The notes under the pieces are model-generated. The model saw only the letters and a list, made by a program, of their open reading frames with translations. It was not told where the DNA came from and did no database searches. Below, piece by piece: positions 8,157 to 18,240 of a DNA stretch of 64,000 bases. Each line of letters begins with the position of its first letter. Within the stretch, counting starts at the first letter, position 1. The stretch comes from Ornithinibacter sp. Lineage in GTDB: Bacteria > Actinomycetota > Actinomycetes > Actinomycetales > Dermatophilaceae. The position numbers were made by a program, and so were the translations under genes. The DNA lies in contig JAQSWG010000008.1 of the NCBI GenBank assembly GCA_029266735.1, positions 1-64,000 of the forward strand, read 5' to 3'.

Positions 8157-10349
8157 CTACCGAGCGGGGGCCAGCCAGACGGCGACCGGCAACGGGTCCG
8201 TGCGGTCGGGCCGTCGCTCGAGGACGTGCTCGTCCTCACGCACGGTGACCTCGACGACGGACGTCGGCGTCACGCCCAAGGCCACGAGAGCCTCCGCCGA
8301 GTCGGCAGCGAGGAGCACGAGGCGGCCCCCTCGCTCCTCGACGCCCGCAGCGACCGACGACACGGTCGACCGCAACAGCTCCTCGTCGGAGCGGACCCGC
8401 GACGTCAGCGACAGAGAAGGGCTACCACACATCCCTCGCACGACCTGCGGCCACTCGTTCGCGGCTCGTGAGTCGACGGCGAGGACGACGTCGTCGGGCC
8501 CCAGGGCCCGACACAGCTGCTCGACGGCGGCCAGCGACTCACGCTCCACGCCACCAGCCCGGTGCGGCCATGTGGCGAGGACGGCCGGGACCACGACGGA
8601 TGCCGCGACGAGGCCGGCGACCGCGAACCCGATCCACCGACGGCCGGCCGACACCGCTCGTCCCACCAGCCAGTCGAGGGCGACGACGACGAGGACGACG
8701 ACGAGGGGCAGGGCGACGAGCAGGCGCCGGTCGGCCCACGGGTGGTCCGGTGTGATGCCGGGCCGCGCCAGGGTGAGCAGTGTCGACCCCGTCGCCACGA
8801 CGAGGGCCGGAACCCATGGCTCCATCCACCCGCGCGCCACCGACGCGACGCCGCTGCGCGCGACCAGGGACAGCACGACGAGGGCCACGACGAGCGCCAC
8901 CGGTCCGACGTACCACGAGAGCCACGCCACGGTCTGCTCGGCGTAGGTGCGGCCCCCGTCGACGGGCAGCCCCTCCCGCGCCTGCATCCCGGCGACGTAG
9001 CGGGCGCCCGGGTCGTCGGGGTCCTGCCGGACGACCTGCCACAGCGGGCGGCTCGCGAGGTAGAGCCCCGCCAGCACGACGAGCGCCCCGGCCGCGTCCG
9101 GGAGGCGGCGCACGACGGATGCCGGCAGCCGGGCTCCCCGCCGCCAAGCCGCGAGGGCCGCCCATGACGCACCACCGACGAGCACTCCCAGCACGACCAG
9201 CGGCACCAGGCTGTCCGAGATGGACGCGACGTACTCCCGGGAGAGCCCCACTGCGGCCACGGCCGAGACGACCGTGGACACCGCCAGCCCCACGAGCAGC
9301 GGACGCACCCATCGCGCTCCGAACGCCGCCCCCAGCGCGAGCACCGGCAGGAGCAGTACCACCTCGCGGAGTGCGTCGACGCGGATCAGGCCCGTCCCTC
9401 CCACGAGGAGCCCGGCGAGCAGGCCGGCGCGGGCCGTCGGGTCACGCACGACGAGCGACCGCAGCGGCGAGCGCCCCACGATCATCCCCTGGGCCGACGC
9501 ATGCCCGGCGAACCGGGCGGCAGGCAAGGTGTCCCCGAGGGCGGGCCGCCCGGCGGACCCGGCGGACCCGGCGGACCCGGCGGACCCGGCGGACCCGGCG
9601 GACCGGGCGGCAGGCACGACGCTCTCGGCGGCCAGCGTGGCCGCGAGCAGCCCCGCCGCCAACGTCACCATGGCGAGCGGCTCGGAGTACGTCGCCCGCG
9701 CGGTGTGGAGCACCGGGAAGAGGACCCCGGTGATCGCGGCCGACGCGACCCCCGCCCACGGACCGACCACCCGCGTCACGAGGAGACCGAGAGCGAGCAG
9801 CGCGAACCCCATGGCGACGGCCGGCAGCGCGAAAGCGCCGGCCGCTCCAGCCGCCCACCACCCGAAGCCGTAGACCACCGCGGGTCCGATGACGAACTGC
9901 GGCTCCACCGACGGGTCCGCGTCGGTTCCCACCTCGAAGAAGGCGGGGCTCGCCAGGGTCACCCCCTCGAGACCGAGGACATCCCGCCCGCCCACCGCCT
10001 CCGGGTCGACCGGCACGAGACGAGCGTGCGTGCTGGCCAGGCTCGCGGCCGCCTGGAGGTTGCTCGCTGCGTCACGCCGGGGCAGCACCTGCTCCGAGTG
10101 CGTCGCCGCAGCCCAGACCGTGAAGGCCGCGGCGACCGCGACGAGCACCACGGCAGGCGCACCCGGCATCCGGACCTCCGGTATGCCGCGTACGCACCAC
10201 CCACAGACCCCCACGAGCACCATTGCCAGCGGCCAGGCGAGGTACGGCGTCCACCACCCGACGGCGGACAGCACCGCACCGGCCGCACTGACGAGGACGA
10301 GCCAGAGGCCCGCGCCGACCGCGAGGCCGGGGAGCAGGCGGGATCTCAC
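8157..10349 (-). CDS. Large polytopic membrane protein, glycosyltransferase family 39/83-like
   Basis: 730 aa with many predicted TM helices and an N-terminal loop EQVLPRRDAASNLQAAASLA; (AGS)n low-complexity segment mid-protein. Confidence 0.7.
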   Translation of the reverse strand: MRSRLLPGLAVGAGLWLVLVSAAGAVLSAVGWWTPYLAWPLAMVLVGVCGWCVRGIPEVRMPGAPAVVLVAVAAAFTVWAAATHSEQVLPRRDAASNLQAAASLASTHARLVPVDPEAVGGRDVLGLEGVTLASPAFFEVGTDADPSVEPQFVIGPAVVYGFGWWAAGAAGAFALPAVAMGFALLALGLLVTRVVGPWAGVASAAITGVLFPVLHTARATYSEPLAMVTLAAGLLAATLAAESVVPAARSAGSAGSAGSAGSAGSAGRPALGDTLPAARFAGHASAQGMIVGRSPLRSLVVRDPTARAGLLAGLLVGGTGLIRVDALREVVLLLPVLALGAAFGARWVRPLLVGLAVSTVVSAVAAVGLSREYVASISDSLVPLVVLGVLVGGASWAALAAWRRGARLPASVVRRLPDAAGALVVLAGLYLASRPLWQVVRQDPDDPGARYVAGMQAREGLPVDGGRTYAEQTVAWLSWYVGPVALVVALVVLSLVARSGVASVARGWMEPWVPALVVATGSTLLTLARPGITPDHPWADRRLLVALPLVVVLVVVALDWLVGRAVSAGRRWIGFAVAGLVAASVVVPAVLATWPHRAGGVERESLAAVEQLCRALGPDDVVLAVDSRAANEWPQVVRGMCGSPSLSLTSRVRSDEELLRSTVSSVAAGVEERGGRLVLLAADSAEALVALGVTPTSVVEVTVREDEHVLERRPDRTDPLPVAVWLAPAR
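9551..9604. repeat. 9-bp in-frame tandem repeat (CGGCGGACC x6) encoding AGS repeats
   Basis: Six consecutive identical 9-mers read directly. Confidence 0.95.
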
Positions 10350-10509
10350 GACCCCATGGCGACGGTCGTCAGCATCATGCCGGGGAGCCTAGTGTCGGGC
10401 GACGACCTCGCGGTTCGCGCGCGGCGGCGGAGCCTCTCCCGCAGCCGGCCCCCGCCCTCGTCGCCGCCTTACGCGTGGCGCGGTCTCGGCCGTTGCTAGG
10501 GTCCGGACG

Positions 10510-11343
10510 GTGACCACCTCAGCCGCGAGCCCGGCCGCGGTCCTGCGCCGGGCGGTGACCTCCGACCCGGGGCGGCCGCGCGTGACGGTCTACGACGACA
10601 CCGACTCCCCCACCCGTGGCGAGCGCATCGAGCTGTCCGCCCGCGTGCTCGCCAACTGGGTGGCCAAGGCCGCGAACCTCCTGCAGGACGACCTCGACGT
10701 CGGACCGGGCTCCGTCGTGGTGCTCGACCTGCCGCCGCACTGGCGCACTCTCTACTGGGCGCTGGCCGTGTGGTCCGTCGGCGGGTGTGTCGAGCTGCCC
10801 TCCCACCACACCACGGATTCGCACCCGCGCCGCGATGCCGTCCTCAGCCACCCCCCTGCCCACTCGGGTGCAGGGCGGACCGGGGATGCCGCTCGGACCG
10901 GAGATGCCGATCCGTCCAGGTCGTTCGATGACCGGAAGGTCCTCGTCACCGACGACCCCACGGCCGCCGCCCACACCGACCGTGCGGTGCTCGTCACCCT
11001 CGCAGCCCTGGCCCGCTCGGCACCGGTCCCCGTGCCTCCGGGGGTCGTCGACGAGGCCCGAGAGCTCGCCACACACGGTGACGTGTTCGACCCGTGGGAC
11101 GAGCCGGCTGACGACGACCCGGCGCTGCGAGCGGGCGGCGCCGACACGGCATACGGCGAGATCGTGCCGGGCGACGGCACCGCCGACCGGGTGCACACCG
11201 CGTCGACGGACACGGCGGCGTTCATCCGGCTGGCGCTGGGCGCCCTGACCGGCGACGGCTCCGTCGTGCTGACCCGTGGGGAGCCCGGCGCGAAGGCACT
11301 TCAGGCGCGGCTGGCCAGTGAAGGCGTCACCTCCACGGCCTGA
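10510..11343 (+). CDS. TIGR03089-like AMP-binding-related family protein
   Basis: ERIELSARVLANWVAKAANLLQDDLDVGPGSVVVLDLPPHWRTLYWALAVWSVGGCVEL resembles the actinobacterial TIGR03089 family. Confidence 0.75.
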   Translation: MTTSAASPAAVLRRAVTSDPGRPRVTVYDDTDSPTRGERIELSARVLANWVAKAANLLQDDLDVGPGSVVVLDLPPHWRTLYWALAVWSVGGCVELPSHHTTDSHPRRDAVLSHPPAHSGAGRTGDAARTGDADPSRSFDDRKVLVTDDPTAAAHTDRAVLVTLAALARSAPVPVPPGVVDEARELATHGDVFDPWDEPADDDPALRAGGADTAYGEIVPGDGTADRVHTASTDTAAFIRLALGALTGDGSVVLTRGEPGAKALQARLASEGVTSTA

Positions 11344-11457
11344 GCCGCTGGCCACGACGTCGCGCGCGTGTGACCGAGCGGCCGCGACGCCCGCCTCTGA
11401 TCCCGAAACCGCCGATTCCCCACTCCCGCACGTGGTTCGGGAACGATGCATGCCGTG

Positions 11458-13269
11458 TCAGCGTGGCATGCGCGCCTCGACGGCCTTCCAGGTGAGGGTT
11501 CCCACGACGCCTGTCTGGGTCAGCTTGGCGTTCAGCTGCACGGCCTTGACGGCGGCCTCGGTGATCGGGCCGAAGGACCCGTCCGCGGTGATGCGCAACG
11601 CCTTCTGCAGGGCCACGACCGGGGTGCCCGTGGACCCGCGCTTGAGGACGATGCCCCAGTAGGGGTAGAGCGGGTGGACCTTGAGCTCCAGCGCCTTCCA
11701 CGTCGCGGCGTCGACGACCCCCGTGGCGCTCAGACCCCTGGAGGTCTGGAACTGCTTGACCGCCGCGAGGGTCAGGGAGCCGAACGACCCGTCCACCACG
11801 AGGCCGCCGAGGCCACGCTGGAGGACCTTCACGGCGGTACCCGTCGCCCCCAGCCGCAGGACCGTCGCCTTGTACGGGGTGAACTCGGTGGCCAGCGACG
11901 TCACCGTCGATCCCGAGGTGGTCGTGCTCGTGACCGGGTGGTCGGCCATGAGAGCCTTCCACACCGCGGCATCGGTGACGCCGGTGACGACGAGCCCCTT
12001 CGACTTCTGGTAGGCCTTGACCCGCCCCTCGGTCAGCGGTCCGTACGAGCCGTCGACGACGAGGCCGCCGATGTACTTCTGGAGCGCCGAGACGGCCTCT
12101 CCCTTCGACCACAGCCGGAGCGTGAGGCCCGCGTACTTCGCCAGGGGGTGCGCGGTCGCCGTCGTGGGCGCGGCCACCGTCGACCCTGCGATGAGGGCGT
12201 TCCACACCTTGGCGTCCGTGATGCCGGTGACGGTCAGGCCCTTGGCCTGCTGGTAGGCCTTGACCCGTGACTCGGTGAGGGGCCCGTAGGACCCGTCGAC
12301 GACGAGACCGCCGATGTACTTCTGGAGGGCCTTGACCGCCTCACCGGTGGATCCCCGCTTGAGGACGACGTTGACGTACTTCGCGAGCGGGTGGGCCGTG
12401 CGGCTCGGGATGAGCCCCAGCGCCACCATCTTCGACCACGTGGCGTTGTCCAGTGCCCTCGTGGCGGGAACGCCGTACTTCGTCTGCCACGTGCCCAGTG
12501 CGGCCGCGGTGATCGGACCGAACTTGCCGTCCGCCGTCACACCGATGACCTTCTGGGCGAGGGCGACGTCGGGGCCGGTCGCACCCTGCACGAGCAGGGG
12601 GTAGCCGCTGGCGGTGATCACCGGCACGGGTGGCGGGGCGGTGTAGTTCGGGCCGGTGAGCGGCGTCGTCACCGCCACCCCGCTCCACCAGGACGACCGC
12701 ATGCGTGCGCCGTCCCAGTTGAAGGAGATGTGGATGTGGTCGGTGTGCGGGGAGACGCCGTAGTACGGCGCCCACCCCCGGGCCGTGTCGTAGGCGCGCC
12801 ACATCTGGCGGTTCCAGATGATGTAGTTGATCCCGAAGCGCTTCGCCATCGCGCCGGCGCGGCCCTGGCTGTCGGGCGCCGCGAGCCAGCGGGTGATCGC
12901 GTTCGCCAGCGCGAGCTGCGAGGGGTCGTTCGCGTTGATCATCCAGTCCAGAGCCCTGCCCTCGCCGTGCTCGGCCGCGCAGTGCCGGAGGATGCCCCAG
13001 GTGCGGTAACCGTAGGTCGCGTTGAGCATCTTCACGAACGCGACGGCTCCCGGCTGGTTGTACGTCAGGCACATCGTGCCCTTCTGGTACGGCGGGGCGA
13101 CGTCGAGGGCCCTCGGGAGCGGAACAGGTGGTGTGGGGTAGGGGACCGTCGTGGCGGCCTGCGCCGTCGAGCCCATCAGCGGGAACGCGATGGCCGAGGC
13201 AGACAGCGCTCCGAGGGTCCGGGCGGGGAGGCGCCAGTCACTGCGCGCAACAGGCTGAGGGGTGGGCAC
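11458..13269 (-). CDS. Secreted protein with five peptidoglycan-binding (PG_binding_1-like) repeats
   Basis: Signal peptide at N-term; LQKYIGGLVVDGSYGPLTESRVKAYQQAKGLTVTGITDAKVWNAL-type repeat occurs five times; GTG start at 13269. Confidence 0.88.
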   Translation of the reverse strand: MPTPQPVARSDWRLPARTLGALSASAIAFPLMGSTAQAATTVPYPTPPVPLPRALDVAPPYQKGTMCLTYNQPGAVAFVKMLNATYGYRTWGILRHCAAEHGEGRALDWMINANDPSQLALANAITRWLAAPDSQGRAGAMAKRFGINYIIWNRQMWRAYDTARGWAPYYGVSPHTDHIHISFNWDGARMRSSWWSGVAVTTPLTGPNYTAPPPVPVITASGYPLLVQGATGPDVALAQKVIGVTADGKFGPITAAALGTWQTKYGVPATRALDNATWSKMVALGLIPSRTAHPLAKYVNVVLKRGSTGEAVKALQKYIGGLVVDGSYGPLTESRVKAYQQAKGLTVTGITDAKVWNALIAGSTVAAPTTATAHPLAKYAGLTLRLWSKGEAVSALQKYIGGLVVDGSYGPLTEGRVKAYQKSKGLVVTGVTDAAVWKALMADHPVTSTTTSGSTVTSLATEFTPYKATVLRLGATGTAVKVLQRGLGGLVVDGSFGSLTLAAVKQFQTSRGLSATGVVDAATWKALELKVHPLYPYWGIVLKRGSTGTPVVALQKALRITADGSFGPITEAAVKAVQLNAKLTQTGVVGTLTWKAVEARMPR

Positions 13270-13341
13270 GGCGGGGCTCCTCGAGGTGAACGACCGCCTC
13301 CTCCGATGTCGAAGGCGCACCGGGCCGCCTTCGTCGCAGAA

Positions 13342-13395
13342 GTCACATCTGTCACACGAAGACCACCAGATCCCCCTTTTGTCCCACCTGTCACC
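13342..13395. promoter_or_regulatory. Candidate direct-repeat operator: GTCACA-TCT-GTCACA and GTCCCA-CCT-GTCACC
   Basis: Two pairs of spaced hexamers upstream of the PG-binding protein gene, in a 290-bp divergent intergenic region. Confidence 0.35.
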
Positions 13396-13558
13396 TGCGT
13401 CCCGCAACCCGAGCGGGGTAATTACATGAATGTACTTCTCAGCAGCCCCACGAGTAGCGCAAGATCTCCGCGTTCCACGGGGCACGACAGGAGGTCCTGC
13501 GCGCCCGCGGGGGGAGGGGGCACCACCGCGCGGGCCACCGGTCACTAGAGTGCCCGCC

Positions 13559-14356
13559 ATGGACAAAGTCGTCTCCAGCCCCGCAGAGGCTGTCGCCGGG
13601 ATCTCGAACGGGGCCACCCTCGCCGTCGGCGGCTTCGGGCTCTGCGGCATCCCCTCGGTCCTCATCGCCGAGCTCCACCGGACCGGCATCTCCGACCTCG
13701 AGGTCGTCTCCAACAACTGCGGCGTCGACGACTGGGGGCTGGGCATCCTCCTCGGGTCCCGCCAGATCCGGCGGATGGTCTCCTCGTACGTCGGGGAGAA
13801 CAAGGAGTTCGCCCGCCAGTACCTCGAGGGCGAGCTCGAGGTCGAGCTGACCCCGCAGGGGACGCTCGCCGAACGGCTCCGGGCGGGCGGTGCCGGCATC
13901 CCCGCGTTCTTCACTCCGACCGGTGTGGGGAGCCAGGTCGCCGACGGCGGACTTCCCTGGCGGTATGCCGCGGACGGCACCGTCGCGGTCTCGTCGCCGG
14001 CGAAGGAGGTCCGGGTCTTCGAGCGCAACGGCGAGGAACGCGAGTACGTCCTCGAGCAGGCGATCGTCGCCGACTTCGGACTCGTGCGCGCGTGGAAGGG
14101 CGACCGGCACGGCAACCTCGTCTTCAACAAGTCCAGCCGCAACTTCAACCCGCTGGCCGCCATGGCGGGCCGGGTGACGGTGGCCGAGGTGGAGGAGCTC
14201 GTGGAGCCGGGAGAGCTCGACCCGGATGCCGTGCACCTCCCGGGCATCTACGTCCAGCGCGTCCTGCCCCTCACCCCCGAGCAGGCCGCCGACAAGCGCA
14301 TCGAGCGCCGCACCGTCACGCCCGCGGCCGCCAGCCCGACGACGCAGGAGGCCTGA
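13559..14356 (+). CDS. scoA: 3-oxoacid CoA-transferase subunit A
   Basis: AVGGFGLCGIPSVLIAELHRTG, VSNNCGVDDWGLG, NKSSRNFNPLAAMAGRVTVAEVEELVEPGELDPDAVHLPGIYVQRV. Confidence 0.93.
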   Translation: MDKVVSSPAEAVAGISNGATLAVGGFGLCGIPSVLIAELHRTGISDLEVVSNNCGVDDWGLGILLGSRQIRRMVSSYVGENKEFARQYLEGELEVELTPQGTLAERLRAGGAGIPAFFTPTGVGSQVADGGLPWRYAADGTVAVSSPAKEVRVFERNGEEREYVLEQAIVADFGLVRAWKGDRHGNLVFNKSSRNFNPLAAMAGRVTVAEVEELVEPGELDPDAVHLPGIYVQRVLPLTPEQAADKRIERRTVTPAAASPTTQEA

Positions 14357-14359
14357 CCC

Positions 14360-14998
14360 GTGCCACTCACCCGTGACCAGATGGCCGCCCGCGCCGCAGC
14401 AGAGCTCGAGGACGGCGCCTACGTCAACCTCGGCATCGGCCTGCCCACCCTCGTGCCGAACTACGTCCCCGACGACGTCGAGATCGTCCTCCAGTCCGAG
14501 AACGGCATCCTCGGCGTCGGCGCGTACCCGACCGAGGACGCCGTCGACCCCGACCTCATCAATGCCGGCAAGGAGACGGTCACGGTGCGCAGGGGCGCCT
14601 CCTACTTCGACTCGGCGACGTCGTTCGGCATGATCCGCGGCGGCAAGGTCGACGCCGCGATCCTCGGGGCCATGCAGGTCTCGGCCCGCGGGGACATCGC
14701 CAACTGGATGATCCCCGGAAAGATGGTCAAGGGCATGGGCGGCGCCATGGACCTCGTCCACGGGGCGAAGAAGGTCGTCGTGCTCATGGAGCACGTCGCC
14801 CGGGACGGCTCGCACAAGATCGTGGAGGAGTGCTCCCTGCCCCTCACCGGGAAAGCCGTGGTGCAGCGCATCATCACCGACCTCGCCGTGCTCGACGTGG
14901 CGGCCGACGGGCTCGTGCTCCGCGAGCTCGCGCCCGAGGTCACCGTGGACGACGTGCGCGCGGCCACCGGGGCCCCGTTCACCGTCGCCCTCGCCTGA
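14360..14998 (+). CDS. scoB: 3-oxoacid CoA-transferase subunit B
   Basis: [61 protein letters not shown]. Confidence 0.93.
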   Translation: MPLTRDQMAARAAAELEDGAYVNLGIGLPTLVPNYVPDDVEIVLQSENGILGVGAYPTEDAVDPDLINAGKETVTVRRGASYFDSATSFGMIRGGKVDAAILGAMQVSARGDIANWMIPGKMVKGMGGAMDLVHGAKKVVVLMEHVARDGSHKIVEECSLPLTGKAVVQRIITDLAVLDVAADGLVLRELAPEVTVDDVRAATGAPFTVALA

Positions 14999-15028
14999 CG
15001 CCGGCCAGCCGCAGACCCACCGCCCGGA

Positions 15029-16324
15029 TCAGCGAGCGAGCCCGATGACCCGGTGCACGACCCCGTCGAAACGCGCGGGGTCGGTGACCTGTCGTCCGTC
15101 GACGATGGCCCTCAGCCCCGGGAGACTGGCCTCGTCCAGCTCGCGGTACATCGCGTGATCGGCCTGCACCAGAGCGGCGTCGACCTGCTCCCCCACGTGG
15201 TAGGGCTCGAAGCCGAACCCCGCAAGCTCGTCGTCCGAGTACATCGGGTCGTGCACCAGGGCCGTGGCTCCACGCTCTCTGAGCCCCGCCACGAGCGGGA
15301 AGACGCCCGAGAACGCCGTCTCCTTGACGCCACCGCGGTAGGCAGCGCCGAGCACCGCCACGCGGGCGCCCGCGAGGTCGCCGAACGCGCCCTCCAACAG
15401 GGTGATGGCGTGGTCCGGCATCCCCGCGTTGGCCTCACGCGCGGCTCGCACCACCGTGGCGTCGGGGTCGTTGAAGAGGTAGAGGCGCGGGTAGACCGGG
15501 ATGCAGTGGCCACCCACGGCGATGCCCGGACGGTGAATGTGACTGTAGGGCTGGCTGTTCGACGCCTCGATGACCGCGTGGACGTCGATGCCGTTCTGCT
15601 CGGCGAACCGGGCGAACTGGTTGGCGAGCCCGATGTTGACGTCGCGGTACGTCGTCTCGGCGAGCTTCGCGAGCTCCGACGCCTCCGGGCTGCCGAGGTC
15701 CCACACGCCGTTCGGCCGATCGAGGTCCGTGCGCTCGTCGAAGTCGAGCACCGCCTCGTAGAACTCCTTGGCGGTCTTCGCGCCCTCCTCGCTGAGGGCA
15801 CCGACGAGCTTGGGGTACTTGCGCAGGTCGGCGAAGACCCGGCCGGTGAGCACCCGCTCGGGCGAGAAGACGAGGTGGAAGTCGACGCCCTCGGTGAGTC
15901 CGGAGACCTCCTCGATCATCGGCTTCCAGCGGGTGCGCGTGGTACCCACCGGCAGGGTCGTCTCATAGGACACGAGCGTGCCGGGGGTGAGGTGCTCGCC
16001 CAGTGCCCGGGTGGCCGAGTCCATCCACCCGAAGTCCGGCTGCCAGCTCTCGTCGTCGACGAACAGGGGGACGACGATGACCACGGCATCCGCGCCGGGA
16101 ATCGCGTCGGCGTAGTCCGTGGTGGCCCGCAGACGTCCCGCGGGCACGAGCGTCGCGAGCCGGTCCGCCAGCTCCGCCTCACCGGGGAAGGGCTCCGTGC
16201 CGGCGTTGACGAGGTCGACGACGGCCTGGTTCACGTCGACACCGACGACGTCGTGTCCCTTGCTCGCGAACTGCACCGCCAGGGGCAGCCCGATCTTTCC
16301 GAGGGCAACGACCGCGATCTTCAC
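15029..16324 (-). CDS. Nucleotide-sugar dehydrogenase (UDP-GlcNAc/ManNAc 6-dehydrogenase-like; WecC/WbpA type)
   Basis: MKIAVVALGKIGLPLAVQFASKGHDVVGVDVN, FSPERVLTGRVFADLRKYPKLVG, catalytic GGHCIPVYPRLYL. Confidence 0.88.
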   Translation of the reverse strand: MKIAVVALGKIGLPLAVQFASKGHDVVGVDVNQAVVDLVNAGTEPFPGEAELADRLATLVPAGRLRATTDYADAIPGADAVVIVVPLFVDDESWQPDFGWMDSATRALGEHLTPGTLVSYETTLPVGTTRTRWKPMIEEVSGLTEGVDFHLVFSPERVLTGRVFADLRKYPKLVGALSEEGAKTAKEFYEAVLDFDERTDLDRPNGVWDLGSPEASELAKLAETTYRDVNIGLANQFARFAEQNGIDVHAVIEASNSQPYSHIHRPGIAVGGHCIPVYPRLYLFNDPDATVVRAAREANAGMPDHAITLLEGAFGDLAGARVAVLGAAYRGGVKETAFSGVFPLVAGLRERGATALVHDPMYSDDELAGFGFEPYHVGEQVDAALVQADHAMYRELDEASLPGLRAIVDGRQVTDPARFDGVVHRVIGLAR

Positions 16325-16478
16325 TCATACCTCTTTCGGACGACGGGAGTTCGGGGCGCCGGGAGGGCCGGGGGGCGCCGCGTCATCCTACTGGTGCCGA
16401 ACGCCGGCCCCGTCCGGGCACCGTCGTCCCCAGCGCGCTCCGCCGCCCCGAGCCCTTCGGCCCGACGCGGCGCCCGCA

Positions 16479-18107
16479 TCACGGGAGGTAGATCTTGGCC
16501 TGCAGGGGCAGCCAGTACCCGGCGAGCGCGCCGCTGTGGAAGAGGTAGCTCGGGCGGCCCATGACGATCCCGCTGTAGCGCGTCGGAGCCATCGACGAGC
16601 TCGTCGCACTGATCGTGATGGTCTTGTGTCCCACGACGTTGCCCGCGGAGTCGAGTCGGTATGCCGTGAACGTCGATCCGGCGCGGAAGACCACGGGGGT
16701 CTCGGGGAGGTAGCCGTGGCGGTCGATGGCGCCGAGTCCCCAGGCGATGCCGAAGCCCTCCGCCACCCACCAGCCGGCGTAGGCGCCGGCCGAGATGCGG
16801 TAGGCGATCGGTCCGCCCTTGAGCCGCTGACGGCGGTCGTACGGCGCGCCGGTGGTCCGGGAGAACGCGACGCTCCGGGTCGAGGAGATCGCTCCCGCGG
16901 AGTTGATCCGGTACATCGTGCGGACCTTGGGGGTGATCCGCAGCTGCCCGGTCTGGGCCGGTCTGGGGTAGTCGGTGCGGAACAGGCTGGCGGAGGTGAT
17001 CCACCGGCTGTCCTTGGTCATCCGCCAGAGCACGAGGAACTGCTCGACGTGGACCGGGTGGTAGCTCGGCGTGTTCACCTTGTGCCGCAGGGAGTAGACG
17101 CTGAGCCAGTTGACCCTGCGGAACTCCGAGACCACGCTCCGCTCGATGGTCCACAGGGCACCCAGGAAGAGCCGGCGAGCCGCATCGTCCCCGGTCAGCT
17201 GCCAGTAGTCGTGCAGTCCGTACATCGCGAAGACGTGCCCGTTGAGCACCATCTCGCTGTCCGCGACCGGGTAGCGCGGGTACTCCTCCAGCCAGAGCCG
17301 TCCGGCACCGTCGACCCGCGACGAGAACGGCGCCGTCCCCTCCGGGGCCTGGAGCAGGCTGAGGAACGTCGCGTCGGCGGCGAGCCGCCACTGGGCGTCG
17401 CCGGTGACCTCGAACAACCGGACGAAGACCGAGAGGGCTTGCCCCTGCGCCATGGCCGAGTACCACGGAGCCTGGAGGGTCTCGCTCGTGTCACCGTGGA
17501 CCGCGAAGTCGAAGTCGTAGGGGTAGTACCAGGCGCCGGCGGACTCGACCCGCCGGTCGACGAGGCGCTGGGCGTTCTTCGCGGCCGTCTCGAGGTAGAC
17601 GGGGTCCTTGGTCAGGCGGTACGAGTTGAGGTTGTGCAGCGCGTACTGCGCCTGACCGACCGGATGGTTCCACTGGGTGGTCTGCCCCGGCCAGACGAAC
17701 ATCCGCACTCCGGTGGCATCACGGGTGCCCCACCCACCCCGTGGGGACACGGAGGTGCTTTCGTAGCCCCGCGTCCCCACGGCGACCCGCTGCATGACCT
17801 CGGTGGAGAGCGTGTAGCCACTGATCGGGACGGTTGCCGTACGGTCCCCGTCGGCCGCCTGGAGCCGGGCTGCCTCCTGGCGCTCCTTGACCAGGCGAAC
17901 ATCCCGCTTCGGGGCGCTCGGCGTCCCCTCTAGGCGGCCGAAGTCGTCGGGCACCGTGCCGGTGGTGGGGTCGGGCACGACCTCGACGACACCTCCCAGC
18001 GCGCTCGTCACCGAGGTGACGGACCCAGCCGACGCGGTCGGCGCCACGAGGAGAGCGGCACAGAGGCCGAGTGCCAGCAGCGTCAGGATGGACGGTCGTC
18101 GAGTCAC
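16479..18107 (-). CDS. Secreted D-glucuronyl C5-epimerase family protein
   Basis: Signal peptide; AWYYPYDFDFAVHGDTSETLQAPWYSAMAQGQALSVFVRLFEVTGD, EYPRYPVADSEMVLNGHVFAMYGLHDYW, SYHPVHVEQFLVLW. Confidence 0.85.
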   Translation of the reverse strand: MTRRPSILTLLALGLCAALLVAPTASAGSVTSVTSALGGVVEVVPDPTTGTVPDDFGRLEGTPSAPKRDVRLVKERQEAARLQAADGDRTATVPISGYTLSTEVMQRVAVGTRGYESTSVSPRGGWGTRDATGVRMFVWPGQTTQWNHPVGQAQYALHNLNSYRLTKDPVYLETAAKNAQRLVDRRVESAGAWYYPYDFDFAVHGDTSETLQAPWYSAMAQGQALSVFVRLFEVTGDAQWRLAADATFLSLLQAPEGTAPFSSRVDGAGRLWLEEYPRYPVADSEMVLNGHVFAMYGLHDYWQLTGDDAARRLFLGALWTIERSVVSEFRRVNWLSVYSLRHKVNTPSYHPVHVEQFLVLWRMTKDSRWITSASLFRTDYPRPAQTGQLRITPKVRTMYRINSAGAISSTRSVAFSRTTGAPYDRRQRLKGGPIAYRISAGAYAGWWVAEGFGIAWGLGAIDRHGYLPETPVVFRAGSTFTAYRLDSAGNVVGHKTITISATSSSMAPTRYSGIVMGRPSYLFHSGALAGYWLPLQAKIYLP

Positions 18108-18240
18108 GTGTGCAGGTTCCTTGGCGTCACGGCGCGCTCGTGATGGCGCTCCTGAGTGGTGGTGGAGTGTACGGCGTCCGCGACCCCCCGTTCGCGGGCG
18201 TGTGCAAGGGTACTCCACGACGGGACCTAGGCTTGCCCGA

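Noticed and set aside
9551-9604. CRISPR or intergenic repeat
   Set aside because: Short perfect tandem 9-mer in frame within a CDS.
13269-13559. c-di-AMP (ydaO-type) riboswitch upstream of the wall protein
   Set aside because: Leader considered because such switches precede actinobacterial wall hydrolases, but I could not find the conserved core; needs an Infernal scan.
11458-14247. Full 929-aa minus ORF
   Set aside because: Region above 13269 overlaps scoA on the other strand; signal peptide and GTG at 13269 define the real start.
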